The notes beneath the pieces are model-generated. The model worked only from the letters and a program-made list of their open reading frames with translations, was not told the DNA's origin and did not search any database. 26,709 nucleotides of DNA, from contig CALKFX010000125.1 in assembly GCA_938084875.1 (NCBI GenBank), positions 1 to 26,709 on the forward strand, written 5' to 3'. Both the position numbers and the translations under genes were made by a program. Positions within the stretch are counted from its first letter, which is position 1; the number at the start of each line of letters is the position of its first letter. This document shows positions 15,257 to 24,102 of this stretch, piece by piece. The stretch is from an uncultured Flavobacteriales bacterium. Lineage in GTDB: Bacteria; Bacteroidota; Bacteroidia; Flavobacteriales_D; Parvicellaceae.

Positions 15257-18200
15257 TTATTTAACCATTTGCCACGTTCCACTATTTATTAATGGTTCTG
15301 CTTGTTTAAATTTCAATTCTTTGGTTTCACCATTTTGAAGATTTAAAATTTTAACCCTTTCATTTCTTCCAGGCTTTTTTGCAACCATTACTGGAGAATG
15401 TTTTACAGGCTGTCCAGATTGATTCTTTTGAGCCATTTCGTTATTCATTCTTGTAGACTGAGCAACGTCTTCTCTACCTGCTTTTAATTTACTAAAGTCT
15501 TGTTTTGGTCTTGGATTATTTTCAGAGGAAAGTGTTTGTTCGTTAGGATCATGAAGTTGGGCCTTCATCAAAAAAGAAATAATATCTCTATTCATTTTAT
15601 CCATCATAGACTGAAAAAGTTCGTAACCTTCCAATTTGTAAATTAAAAGAGGATCTTTCTGTTCGTACTGTGCGTGGTAAACACTTTGCTTAAGAAAATC
15701 CATTTCTCTTAAGTGCTCTTTCCACTCGTTGTCAATGAATGCGAGGGTGATGTTTCTCTCTAAAGCTTTGAGGGCTTCTAAGCCTTCCGTTTCATATACT
15801 TTACTAAGTTTTGCAACCACCTTCATGGCTCTTCTTCCATCTGTAAATGGAATCACAATATTATCTATTTTATCCGATTGGGTTTCGTGAATGTTTTTAA
15901 TTACTGGAAAAATATTTGATTTTATATTTGCAGTTTTTCGTAAGTATTTTTCTTTAGCCTTTTTATATAAATCTTCTGTTAAAGTATTGGTGTCTTTTTC
16001 TAAAAATTCTTTTTCACTAAATGGAGACTCTATACCAAAGCTTGTTATCACATTGTAATTGAAATCTTCAAAATCAGAATTTTGTTGTGCATTTACAACT
16101 GTTATGTTGCAGATGTCGTAAATCATATTATCGATATCAAGGTCTAGCTTGTCCCCAAAGAGCGCATTTTTTCTTCTGTTATAAATAGCCGTTCTTTGAC
16201 TATTCATTACATCGTCAAACTCCAATAATCTTTTTCTTATTCCAAAATTATTTTCTTCTACTTTCTTCTGGGCTCTTTCGATAGATTTCGTGATCATAGA
16301 GTGCTGAATTACTTCTCCTTCCTTATGGCCCATTCTATCCATCATTTTAGCAATTCTTTCTGAACCAAATAGTCTCATTAAATTATCTTCAAGAGAAACA
16401 AAAAACTGAGTAGAACCTGGATCGCCCTGTCTACCAGACCTTCCTCTAAGTTGTCTATCTACTCTTCTAGAATCGTGTCTTTCTGTCCCTATTATTGCTA
16501 GTCCACCTTGCTCTTTAACGCCTTCTCCAAGTTTAATGTCGGTTCCTCGACCAGCCATATTTGTTGCAATAGTTACTGTCCCTGGCTTTCCAGCTTCAGT
16601 AACTACTTCTGCTTCTTTTTGATGCAATTTTGCATTTAAAACCTGATGAGGTAATTTCTTTAACTTTAGCAATCTCGATAAAAGCTCTGATACTTCTACA
16701 GACGTGGTTCCAACTAGAACAGGTCTGCCATTGGAGCGGATTTTTTCAATTTCTTGAATAATTGCCTGGTACTTTTCTCTTGCAGTTTTATAAACTAAAT
16801 CATTTTGATCGTCTCTTATCAATGGTTTGTTGGTTTTAACTGCAACAACATCTAATTTATAAATATCCCATAGTTCTTTTGCTTCAGTTTCTGCAGTACC
16901 AGTCATTCCCGCCAACTTGTGGTACATTCTAAAGTAGTTCTGAAGAGTAATAGTTGCATAGGTTTGAGAAGCAGCTTCCACTTTTACATTTTCCTTTGCC
17001 TCAATTGCTTGGTGAAGACCATCGGAATATCTTCTACCATCCATGATTCTTCCAGTTTGCTCATCAACAATCTTTACCTTATTCTCCATTACAACATATT
17101 CTACATCCTTTTCAAATAATGAATATGCTTTTAGGAGTTGATTCATGGAATGGATTCTCTCTGCTTTTATCGTATAATCAGACATCATCTGATCTTTCAA
17201 TTCTACTCTTTTTTGAACATCTGGAGTCTTTTGTTCAATTTCAACAACTTTTGCACCTATATCTGGGAGAATATAAAATTCAGGATCGTTTTCACCAGAA
17301 ATTAAATCAATTCCTTTTTCTGTTAAATCAATAGTGTTATTTTTTTCATCAATTACAAAATATAGCAATTCATCTGCTTTTGGCATTTCCTTGGCATTGT
17401 CTTGTAGATAAAAATTTTCTGTCTTTTGTAAGTGAATTTTAATTCCAGGTTCACTTAAGTATTTAATAAGAGCTTTGTTTTTTGGAAGTCCTCTGAAAGA
17501 TCTAAAAAGAGACAAACATCCTTCTTCAAATAAAGCTTTTTGTTGTTTTTTATCTAATCCTTCTTGCTCAGATTTAGCAATTTTAGTTTTAGCCTCGTTT
17601 AAAAGAGTATTGATTAGTTTCTTTTGATAGGTAACAAGTTTTTCAACTTTGGGCTTTAGCGCAACATATTCTTGTTGGTCGCCTTTTGCTACAGGTCCAG
17701 AAATAATTAATGGTGTTCTAGCATCGTCAATTAATACAGAATCTACCTCATCAATAATAGCGTAATGATGCTTTCTCTGAACCAAACCATCGATTTCAGA
17801 AACCATATTGTCCCGCAAATAATCAAATCCAAATTCGTTATTGGTTCCAAACGTAATATCTGCATTGTAAGCTTTTTTTCTTTCTGGTGAATGGGGTTGA
17901 TACAAATCTATACAGTCTACAGATAAGCCATGAAATTGGTACAATGGGCCCATCCATTGAGCATCTCTTTTTGCCAGATAATCATTCACAGTAATTACAT
18001 GAACTCCTTTACCAACCAATGCATTTAAATAAACAGGCAAAGTAGCAACTAAAGTTTTACCCTCACCAGTCATCATTTCAGCAATTTTACCTTTGTGAAG
18101 AGCTGCACCACCCATAAGTTGAACATCGTAATGAACCATTGACCATTCGACTGTTGTTCCAGCTGCATCCCAATTATTTTTCCAAATTGCATGGTCTCCT

Positions 18201-18643
18201 TTGATATCGACAACATCTAATTTGTGAGAAAGTACTTGGTCATTTTCGTTTGCTATTACCTTTAAAAACCCATTTTCAGTCAACCTTCTTGCTGTTTCTT
18301 TAACAACAGCAAATGCCTCTGGCATAATATCTAAAAGTGTAGATTCTATTACTTCATTTTCTTGGATTTCAAGTGCATCAATTTTGTCGTAAATTGCTTC
18401 CTTTTGAGAAATATCTAAATCAGAGTTTGCTTTCTCTTTTAAATCTGCAATTTCTTTTTTAGTTGCATGGCATGAATTTTCCAGTATTTTCTTAAACTCT
18501 GAAGTTTTAGCTCTAAGCTCATCATCGCTAAGATTTATTAGTTTTTGAGAAAATTGATTGGTAGATTCGACAACAGGAAAAAGCTCGTCAAGATCTTTCT
18601 TGTTTTTATCACCAAATAATTTTTTTAGAATACCATCAAACAT
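15257..18643 (-). CDS. secA: Preprotein translocase ATPase SecA
   Basis: 1128 residues, the long form usual in Bacteroidota. It drives protein export through SecYEG by ATP hydrolysis. NBD1 has Walker A MTGEGKT (191-197) and the DEAD-like DEVD (298-301). GTNNEFGFDYLRDNM is typical, and NBD2 shows TNMAGRGTDIKLGEGV and RQLRGRSGRQGDPGS, the arginine-finger region. An insertion at about 330-430 within the preprotein region is rich in lysine and glutamate. The C terminus ends in RVKILNLQNGETKELKFK and lacks the CxC zinc motif that binds SecB in proteobacteria, as expected for this phylum. An exact promoter box lies just upstream. Confidence 0.97.
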   Translation of the reverse strand: MFDGILKKLFGDKNKKDLDELFPVVESTNQFSQKLINLSDDELRAKTSEFKKILENSCHATKKEIADLKEKANSDLDISQKEAIYDKIDALEIQENEVIESTLLDIMPEAFAVVKETARRLTENGFLKVIANENDQVLSHKLDVVDIKGDHAIWKNNWDAAGTTVEWSMVHYDVQLMGGAALHKGKIAEMMTGEGKTLVATLPVYLNALVGKGVHVITVNDYLAKRDAQWMGPLYQFHGLSVDCIDLYQPHSPERKKAYNADITFGTNNEFGFDYLRDNMVSEIDGLVQRKHHYAIIDEVDSVLIDDARTPLIISGPVAKGDQQEYVALKPKVEKLVTYQKKLINTLLNEAKTKIAKSEQEGLDKKQQKALFEEGCLSLFRSFRGLPKNKALIKYLSEPGIKIHLQKTENFYLQDNAKEMPKADELLYFVIDEKNNTIDLTEKGIDLISGENDPEFYILPDIGAKVVEIEQKTPDVQKRVELKDQMMSDYTIKAERIHSMNQLLKAYSLFEKDVEYVVMENKVKIVDEQTGRIMDGRRYSDGLHQAIEAKENVKVEAASQTYATITLQNYFRMYHKLAGMTGTAETEAKELWDIYKLDVVAVKTNKPLIRDDQNDLVYKTAREKYQAIIQEIEKIRSNGRPVLVGTTSVEVSELLSRLLKLKKLPHQVLNAKLHQKEAEVVTEAGKPGTVTIATNMAGRGTDIKLGEGVKEQGGLAIIGTERHDSRRVDRQLRGRSGRQGDPGSTQFFVSLEDNLMRLFGSERIAKMMDRMGHKEGEVIQHSMITKSIERAQKKVEENNFGIRKRLLEFDDVMNSQRTAIYNRRKNALFGDKLDLDIDNMIYDICNITVVNAQQNSDFEDFNYNVITSFGIESPFSEKEFLEKDTNTLTEDLYKKAKEKYLRKTANIKSNIFPVIKNIHETQSDKIDNIVIPFTDGRRAMKVVAKLSKVYETEGLEALKALERNITLAFIDNEWKEHLREMDFLKQSVYHAQYEQKDPLLIYKLEGYELFQSMMDKMNRDIISFLMKAQLHDPNEQTLSSENNPRPKQDFSKLKAGREDVAQSTRMNNEMAQKNQSGQPVKHSPVMVAKKPGRNERVKILNLQNGETKELKFKQAEPLINSGTWQMVK

Positions 18644-18662
18644 TATATCAATTTTCGGAAAA

Positions 18663-18695
18663 CAAAAATAGGTGAATAGTTGGAATTATCATCAA
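18663..18695 (-). promoter_or_regulatory. Promoter for secA
   Basis: On the minus strand TTG (18695-18693) is followed after 22 bases by TATTTTTG (18670-18663), an exact TAnnTTTG match. It ends 19 bases before the secA start codon. Confidence 0.5.
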
Positions 18696-18736
18696 GAATA
18701 ATTCTAAAAAAAATAAAGAGTAAAGAAAAGGATGAT

Positions 18737-18958
18737 TTAGTATTCGTCCTCGTTAAAGAAGAAATCATCTTTTGTTGGATAATCAGGCCAAATTTCTTCA
18801 ATTGTATCATAAATTTCACCTTCGTCTTCAATTGCTTGAAGATTCTCAACAACTTCTAGTGGGGCGCCTGTCCTCATAGCAAAGTCAATTAGCTCATCTT
18901 TGGCGGCAGGCCAAGGAGCATCTTCTAAATATCTAGCAAGTTCTAAAGTCCAATACAT
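18737..18958 (-). CDS. Small acidic DUF2795-like protein
   Basis: 73 residues from the ATG at 18958 (MYWTLELARYLEDAPWPAAK). A start 24 bases further up would add PILITFF, which is not part of the family as I recall it. The segment PWPAAKDELIDFAMRTGAPLE resembles the DUF2795 helical fold. The tail is strongly acidic (EDEGEIYDTIEEIWPDYP and FFFNEDEY). Near-identical small proteins are widespread in Bacteroidota, and I recall them near secA, but no function is known to me. It is cytoplasmic by composition. It has its own promoter and lies 93 bases upstream of secA. Confidence 0.8.
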   Translation of the reverse strand: MYWTLELARYLEDAPWPAAKDELIDFAMRTGAPLEVVENLQAIEDEGEIYDTIEEIWPDYPTKDDFFFNEDEY

Positions 18959-18979
18959 AAAAAAGGTTATAAGAATTGG

Positions 18980-19008
18980 CAAAAGTAATTTTTTTAACGA
19001 CTCTGCAA
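18980..19008 (-). promoter_or_regulatory. Promoter for the DUF2795-like gene
   Basis: On the minus strand TTG (19008-19006, within CTTTGCAG) is followed after 18 bases by TACTTTTG (18987-18980), an exact TAnnTTTG. It ends 21 bases before the ATG at 18958. This is one of the best two-part promoters in the window. Confidence 0.6.
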
Positions 19009-19029
19009 AGAATTTTCAAAAAAAATTAA

Positions 19030-19593
19030 TTATTTATTAATATCGTTTTTGGTTGGAATCCATGGGTTTTCAGGAATCTTTAGATCAAATAATACTTTTC
19101 TAGCCATTACAAATAAAAAATCAGAAAGTCTATTTAAGTATTTAATTATAATTGGATTAACTTTTTGAATTTCTGCAGTTTCTATGGTTAACCTTTCGGC
19201 TCTTCTACAAACACATCTTGCCAGATGACAATAAGAGGATATTGAATGGCCTCCGGGCAAAATAAAATTTTTCATTTCTGGTAGAATTTCTTGCATATGA
19301 TCGATAGACTTCTCCAACTCTAAAATAGGACCATCATCTAATTTTGGAAGATGTACCATCATTTTCTCATTGTCACCAGTAGCTAAATAGGATCCTATGG
19401 TAAATAATTCCTCTTGAATTTTGACCAGAATATCAACTTCTTTACTCTCCATATTATCTTTAATCAAACCAATCCAAGAATTTAACTCATCTACAGTGCC
19501 ATAAGCTTGAATACTTAAATGGTGTTTTTTCACTCTTTCCCCACCAAACAATGAAGTTTCTCCTTGGTCTCCAGATTTTGTATAAATTTTCAT
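19030..19593 (-). CDS. Corrinoid (cob(I)alamin) adenosyltransferase, PduO type
   Basis: 187 residues. It transfers the adenosyl group of ATP to cob(I)alamin to make coenzyme B12. The N-terminal ATP-binding stretch is KIYTKSGDQGETSLFGGERV (2-21), and AYGTVDELNSWIG follows. The family signature is CVCRRAERLTIE, and the C-terminal helix includes YLNRLSDFLFVMARK. These are the PduO hallmarks, different from CobA or EutT types. It overlaps the dusB stop by four bases (ATGA), so it is coupled to a functionally unrelated gene. It may serve B12-dependent enzymes such as methylmalonyl-CoA mutase elsewhere in the genome. Confidence 0.93.
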   Translation of the reverse strand: MKIYTKSGDQGETSLFGGERVKKHHLSIQAYGTVDELNSWIGLIKDNMESKEVDILVKIQEELFTIGSYLATGDNEKMMVHLPKLDDGPILELEKSIDHMQEILPEMKNFILPGGHSISSYCHLARCVCRRAERLTIETAEIQKVNPIIIKYLNRLSDFLFVMARKVLFDLKIPENPWIPTKNDINK

Positions 19594-20579
19594 ATTAACT
19601 CTAATTCAAATTGATTTACAATTCCATTTAACACTTCCAGCAGTTCATCTTTAGACTCTAAAGTAACTAATTGTGTTCTAACTGGTTTAAAATTTGGAAT
19701 GCCCTTAAAATAATTTGCATAATGTCTTCTCATTTCTACAATCCCTACCCTATCTCCTTTCCATCTAATACTAAAATCTAAATGCTCTTTTACAACTTTC
19801 ACTCTCTCCTCAATTGAAGGCATAGCCAGTTTATTTCCTGTTTTTAAAAAATGCTTTATTTGATTAAAAAACCAAGGATTCCCAATACTTGCTCTTCCGA
19901 TCATAATTCCATCCACTCCATAAGTATTCTTGTATCTCAAAGCTTTTTCTGGAGAATTAATGTCCCCATTTCCAAAGACAGGAATTTTCATTCTCGGGTT
20001 ATTTTTAACTTCCGAAATTAAAGACCAATCGGCTTCCCCTTTATACATTTGGGAACGAGTTCTTCCATGAATTGATATTGCTTTAATCCCAACATCTTGT
20101 AACCGCTCTGCTGCATCTACAATATATTTTGAATTTTCATCCCATCCCAACCTAGTTTTAACTGTGACAGGAAGATTTGTAGAATTAACTATCTCTTTGG
20201 TCATTTCCACCATTTTAGGAATGTCCTTAAGAATTCCAGCACCTGCACCTTTACACGCAACTTTTTTAACTGGACATCCGTAGTTAATATCTATTATATC
20301 TGGATTTGCTTTTTGGCACATTTCAGTTGCTTTTCTCATAGAAGATATTTCCGAACCAAAAATCTGAATCCCAATAGGTCTTTCGTACTCAAAAATATCT
20401 AATTTCTGAATACTTTTAGCAGCATCTCTGATAAGCCCTTCTGAGGAGATGAATTCTGTATACATCATATCAGCACCATGTTTCTTACACAAAGCTCTAA
20501 AGGGTGGGTCGCTTACATCCTCCATTGGGGCTAGCAAAAGTGGGAAATCACCCAAAGATATGTTACCTATTTTAACCAT
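19590..20579 (-). CDS. dusB: tRNA-dihydrouridine synthase, DusB type
   Basis: 329 residues. It is an FMN enzyme that reduces specific uridines in tRNA to dihydrouridine. The TIM barrel begins with LLLAPMEDVSDPPFRALCKK, the FMN-binding entry. The catalytic cysteine is Cys102 in INYGCPVKKVACKGAG, and VTVKTRLGWD, ISIHGRTRSQMYKGEADW and IPVFGNGDINSPE follow, with DGIMIGRASIGNPW near the barrel's end. A C-terminal helical domain with MRRHYANYFKG binds tRNA. Bacteroidota usually have one Dus, normally assigned to DusB. It leads a two-gene operon with the adenosyltransferase. Confidence 0.93.
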   Translation of the reverse strand: MVKIGNISLGDFPLLLAPMEDVSDPPFRALCKKHGADMMYTEFISSEGLIRDAAKSIQKLDIFEYERPIGIQIFGSEISSMRKATEMCQKANPDIIDINYGCPVKKVACKGAGAGILKDIPKMVEMTKEIVNSTNLPVTVKTRLGWDENSKYIVDAAERLQDVGIKAISIHGRTRSQMYKGEADWSLISEVKNNPRMKIPVFGNGDINSPEKALRYKNTYGVDGIMIGRASIGNPWFFNQIKHFLKTGNKLAMPSIEERVKVVKEHLDFSIRWKGDRVGIVEMRRHYANYFKGIPNFKPVRTQLVTLESKDELLEVLNGIVNQFELELI

Positions 20580-20589
20580 AATTTTTTTG

Positions 20590-20597
20590 CAAAGTTA
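20590..20597 (-). promoter_or_regulatory. Candidate -7 box for dusB
   Basis: On the minus strand TAACTTTG (20597-20590) matches TAnnTTTG exactly and ends ten bases before the dusB start codon. No well-spaced TTG is seen upstream, so the -33 element is uncertain. Confidence 0.45.
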
Positions 20598-20627
20598 TGT
20601 ATTAACAACTAATTACTATATTTCGAC

Positions 20628-21536
20628 ATGAAAAATATAGAATTGCTTCCAGTTAGAAATTATATTGGTTTGTTTTTTTTATCAATTACTATTGTTTTAA
20701 TTGTGAAAATAGTATTCAATATGCTAGCGTTAGGATTTATTGATTCAATTTGGGATCTAAGTAGTATTCAAATTTTTAATGACCTTAATAGCAAGGAATT
20801 CAAATTTATTTACGCACATAAAGCATTGGCTTTTTTTGATCAACTTGGAACATTTCTTGTGCCGTCTTATATTTTTTTATTTCTTCTTAAAACTTTTTCT
20901 CTCCATTACAGGACGCCTAACAAAAATGACCTAATAAAATGTTTAATGTACTTTATTGTTTTGTTAGGGTTTGCCCAACTTTTTTTAATAATATCTACTT
21001 TTGTAGGCTATGACTTTTTACCAATTGAAATAAAAAGCTTCCTAAAAGAACAACAAGATTTTAATACCAAAATTCAAGAAGGATTTATATCAAAAAGTTT
21101 TAGAAGTTTTTTATTTAATATTTTATTGCTCTCAATACTACCTGCAATTGGAGAAGAATTATTTTTCAGAGGCATTTTACAAAAAATATGCATTGGAATT
21201 TTTAAAAATAATATTGCCGGGATTGGAGTTACCTCCTTGGTTTTTGGAATGCTACATTTTCAAATTGAAAATTTACTCTCTATAGTATTTGCAAGTATTT
21301 TATTGGGACTGATTTACGACTACAGCAAAAATATCTTTCTTACTATCTTATTACATTTTGGATTCAACTTTTTTTCGTTGGTAAGCATGCAAGGGCTAAA
21401 AATGGAATTAATTTCCGAAAGTAATCTTGAAATTTTTTCTAATTATATAATAATACCTATTAGTATTGGAATACTAACATATTTAATAGTTAAGAAAATA
21501 TTTTGGAAGAAAGATTTATTTCTCTCTGTTGACTGA
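20628..21536 (+). CDS. CPBP family intramembrane metalloprotease
   Basis: 302 residues with about eight hydrophobic segments. The three conserved Abi/CPBP motifs are present: EELFFRG (Glu176, Glu177, Arg181), the FGMLHFQ histidine (His210) and LLHFGFNF (His243, Asn247). These place it with glutamate-type intramembrane proteases related to Rce1. Bacterial members vary in role (CAAX-like processing, bacteriocin self-immunity, scaffold functions), and nothing here fixes one. The start ATG lies 48 bases from the divergent dusB start. Its final 21 bases overlap the convergent exbD gene. A near-consensus box TATATTTC (20617-20624) ends three bases before the ATG, too close to be a standard promoter. 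Confidence 0.88.
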   Translation: MKNIELLPVRNYIGLFFLSITIVLIVKIVFNMLALGFIDSIWDLSSIQIFNDLNSKEFKFIYAHKALAFFDQLGTFLVPSYIFLFLLKTFSLHYRTPNKNDLIKCLMYFIVLLGFAQLFLIISTFVGYDFLPIEIKSFLKEQQDFNTKIQEGFISKSFRSFLFNILLLSILPAIGEELFFRGILQKICIGIFKNNIAGIGVTSLVFGMLHFQIENLLSIVFASILLGLIYDYSKNIFLTILLHFGFNFFSLVSMQGLKMELISESNLEIFSNYIIIPISIGILTYLIVKKIFWKKDLFLSVD

Positions 21537-21977
21537 ATAAACAACTTTGAAAGCTTCTGCTTCTTTAAGTTCGTCGTGAACTTTTCTAACAATTCTCATT
21601 TCAGTTTTTTTATCCACCTTAAAGACATTAAAAAATCGAGAGCCCCAAACCTGCGAGTATTCAGGGTTTTTTCTGAGCTCTGTTAAGTAATCTTTAATTT
21701 CTGAATAGTCGTTGATTAAATCATCGTCTAATTGAACTCTAAAATCGTCTACTTTTCCTGGAACTCTTCCAATCCAAAAATAAGAAGCTTTAATATTTTT
21801 TTCTAAATCAATAGTTTCTTTAATTGCAACTTTATCAATCTCTAATTTTTTAGACTCCTTTTCTTTAAAAACTGTAGTTACCATAAAAAAGAAGAGCAAC
21901 ATAAATACAATATCAGGCAATGCTGCGGTTGATATAGCTGGATCCTTTCTTTTTTTACCTTTTGAAAATTTAGACAT
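21516..21977 (-). CDS. ExbD/TolR family biopolymer transport protein (second copy)
   Basis: 153 residues. A basic cytoplasmic start (SKFSKGKKRKDP) leads into one membrane helix, LPDIVFMLLFFFMVTTVF, with the proton-carrying aspartate at position 22. A periplasmic domain of about 110 residues follows. ExbD subunits sit inside the ExbB pentamer and couple the proton gradient to outer-membrane or envelope work, often through TonB. It is the last gene of the exbB cluster, eight bases after the first exbD. No tonB is in the window. Its 3' end overlaps the convergent protease gene. Confidence 0.9.
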   Translation of the reverse strand: MSKFSKGKKRKDPAISTAALPDIVFMLLFFFMVTTVFKEKESKKLEIDKVAIKETIDLEKNIKASYFWIGRVPGKVDDFRVQLDDDLINDYSEIKDYLTELRKNPEYSQVWGSRFFNVFKVDKKTEMRIVRKVHDELKEAEAFKVVYSVNREK

Positions 21978-21985
21978 AATAACTT

Positions 21986-22681
21986 TTATTGAACTGATCT
22001 ATTTTTTTCTTTCATTATCTTTTTAGGATAAACCTGTCGAATTGCAGAAATCTTCTGTTTATCACTCTCCACTTTGTCGTTCAATCTTTCAAAAGAAACA
22101 CCAAATTTATCTTGACACAAACTGTCTCTTAAAGAATTAAGTCCTTGCATAATCTGATCTAAAACACTCATATATGTTACATAAGTAGTAGAATTATCAA
22201 GCTGAATAGATACCGTTGCATTGTTTGGCAGTGTTTGAAATCCTCCTCCAAAAGCAATACAAGCATCTAGTCTTTTTTTCCATGCATCTTGTTCTATTTT
22301 AAATAATGGAGCATCTGGATAAACGTTTAATGCATTTTCTAAAGACTCTAAAGTATCTTCACAAATTTTTCTAGTTACTTCAATATAAGATGGCTGGTTA
22401 GGGGTGCCGACTTTATGTTGGTAAAACTTTTTTACAGCATTTTGGATATCAGTAATCTCAGCGAATTCACCTTCAATTCCAATTTTATCATTTTTGTTTG
22501 CCATAATTTGTAGAACATTTCTTTCGTTTAAAAGAAATTCAACATCTGACTTTTGTGGCAATCTTTCTTCATGAACTTGAGGCAAGTTCATTGTAGTGGT
22601 AATAAGAAAGAAAATCAAAAGCAGGAAAGCAATATCTGCCATCGATCCAGCATTAATTTCTTCAACCTCTCTTTTAGCCAT
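21986..22681 (-). CDS. ExbD/TolR family biopolymer transport protein (first copy, long form)
   Basis: 231 residues, longer than the common 130-150. The N terminus MAKREVEEINAGSMADIAFL has the conserved aspartate (Asp16) at the start of the single membrane helix (about 14-31). The periplasmic part begins like a normal ExbD with a strand ending in NVLQIMANKNDKI. It then carries a long extra region (about 90-160), with cysteines in ICEDTL, LDACIAFGG and SLCQDKFG. An odd number of cysteines makes a simple disulfide pattern unclear. The start overlaps the preceding stop by one base. Such paired long and short ExbD proteins occur in Flavobacteria, and their client is unknown to me. Confidence 0.85.
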   Translation of the reverse strand: MAKREVEEINAGSMADIAFLLLIFFLITTTMNLPQVHEERLPQKSDVEFLLNERNVLQIMANKNDKIGIEGEFAEITDIQNAVKKFYQHKVGTPNQPSYIEVTRKICEDTLESLENALNVYPDAPLFKIEQDAWKKRLDACIAFGGGFQTLPNNATVSIQLDNSTTYVTYMSVLDQIMQGLNSLRDSLCQDKFGVSFERLNDKVESDKQKISAIRQVYPKKIMKEKNRSVQ

Positions 22682-23223
22682 TACTTAATAAATTTAACTA
22701 GAGAACCACCAATCCATCCAAGAATTGCAACAGATGTCAAAACAATGGTAGCGTTAATTGCGGTACTTGCCAATTTCATGTCAGAACCACTATCTCCTTC
22801 TGAAAATAAATATATAAGAACCATGAAAACTGTAAATATCCCTATCCCAGCAAGAGTCCTAATGGCTTTTTTGGGGTCAATAAAATAAAGATATCCAAAG
22901 GCTGCCACAACTAATCCTACTGCAAGATATATAATGAACATCGAGAAATTAATTAACGTGGATACATCACTCCAAAGAGTTTTTTCTTTTTCTAAAGAAA
23001 TTTCTGAAGTCCTGTTAGACAAATGGGCGTTCAGTTCACTAGCCGTCATTTCATTTGCCAACCCCTGACTTTTAGCCTCCACAATTGCCCATTGCTTTTG
23101 TTGTTCATAACTCATTTCTGCAGGATTGTCATCGTTCATAACCCAAACAGTGAAGAGTATACCAAAGAAAACAATAGAGTAAGTTACTATTTTAGTAATT
23201 AAGTTTTGTTTGTTATTTTCCAT
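22681..23223 (-). CDS. Hypothetical four-helix membrane protein of the ExbB/ExbD cluster
   Basis: 180 residues. Four membrane helices are likely at about 10-29, 91-115, 121-141 and 152-175. Between the first two is a polar segment (about 31-88) with WAIVEAKSQGLANEMTASEL, probably periplasmic or a helical hairpin. I recognise no catalytic motif. It sits between exbB (22-base gap) and the first exbD (one-base overlap), an order I recall as conserved in Flavobacteria, so it is probably an accessory or structural part of this proton-channel complex. Its function is unknown. Confidence 0.75.
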   Translation of the reverse strand: MENNKQNLITKIVTYSIVFFGILFTVWVMNDDNPAEMSYEQQKQWAIVEAKSQGLANEMTASELNAHLSNRTSEISLEKEKTLWSDVSTLINFSMFIIYLAVGLVVAAFGYLYFIDPKKAIRTLAGIGIFTVFMVLIYLFSEGDSGSDMKLASTAINATIVLTSVAILGWIGGSLVKFIK

Positions 23224-23244
23224 TTCTAGAAGCTAGATTAAAAA

Positions 23245-24102
23245 TTATTTTCCCAAGTTATGCTTTACCAATACGTCAATTAAAGAAATTGAGGCATCTT
23301 CCATTTGATTTACTAAAGAATCTATTTTTGAAACTATATAGTTGTAAAAAATTTGAAGGATAATGGCCACAATCAAACCAGAAACAGTAGTAATTAAGGC
23401 AACTTTTATACCTCCTGCTAACTCGTCTGGTTTTGCTTCACCTTTTAGTTCAATTATATCAAAAGCCTGAATCATTCCAATAACAGTTCCCATAAAACCT
23501 AACATAGGTGCAAGTGCAATAAATAAACCTATCCATGAAAGACCTCTTTCTAATAATCCCATTTGAACTCCTCCATAGGCGATTACAGATTTCTCTACCA
23601 TTTCAACACCTTCAGAACTTCTCTCTAAACCTTGTAGAAAAATACTAGCTACTGGGCCACGAGTATTTCTACAAACTTCCTTTGCAGCCTCAACACCACC
23701 ATTAGAAAGAGCATTTTCTATATCTTCTAATAATTGTTTTGAATTTGTAGTAGCAAGATTTAAATAAATAATTCTTTCAATTGAAAGTGCTAGCCCTAAA
23801 ATTAATGCAATCAAAACAAAGGACATAAAAAGAGGCCCCCCTTCAATAAACTTTAATTTTAATGCTTGTGAGACAGAAGTATCTTCTTCGGGAATAGTTT
23901 CCGATTCTAATTCGCTTTTTTCTGGCTCCTGTACTTCAACGGTTTCAGACTCAATAACTTCTTCAACTAATGAAGAATCCGATGTTTCGCTCATTTCTTG
24001 AACTGTGTCTGTATTTACAGCTTCCACAGAATCATTCTGTGCTGATAAGGGATTTAAAATAATTAATCCTAAAAATCCTAAAATAAAAATTACTTTTTTC
24101 AT
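23245..24102 (-). CDS. MotA/TolQ/ExbB proton channel family protein
   Basis: 285 residues. A signal peptide (MKKVIFILGFLGLIILNPLS, cleavage near LSA-Q) precedes an unusually acidic, Ser/Thr/Glu-rich periplasmic stretch (about 22-80). The three-helix channel core follows: helix 1 at about 90-113, helix 2 at 187-211 with LAPMLGFMGTVIGMIQAF, and helix 3 at 232-256 with GIKVALITTVSGLIVAI. These glycine- and threonine-rich segments line the proton path with ExbD. The N-terminal extension is typical of Bacteroidota forms. It heads the cluster that continues with the four-helix protein and two ExbD proteins, and should energise transport or envelope dynamics. Confidence 0.9.
   Translation of the reverse strand: MKKVIFILGFLGLIILNPLSAQNDSVEAVNTDTVQEMSETSDSSLVEEVIESETVEVQEPEKSELESETIPEEDTSVSQALKLKFIEGGPLFMSFVLIALILGLALSIERIIYLNLATTNSKQLLEDIENALSNGGVEAAKEVCRNTRGPVASIFLQGLERSSEGVEMVEKSVIAYGGVQMGLLERGLSWIGLFIALAPMLGFMGTVIGMIQAFDIIELKGEAKPDELAGGIKVALITTVSGLIVAIILQIFYNYIVSKIDSLVNQMEDASISLIDVLVKHNLGK

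Noticed and set aside
18643..18852. 69-residue frame ending next to the secA start
   Set aside because: It overlaps the DUF2795-like gene in another frame and the secA promoter, and the lysine- and phenylalanine-rich translation looks like non-coding AT-rich sequence.
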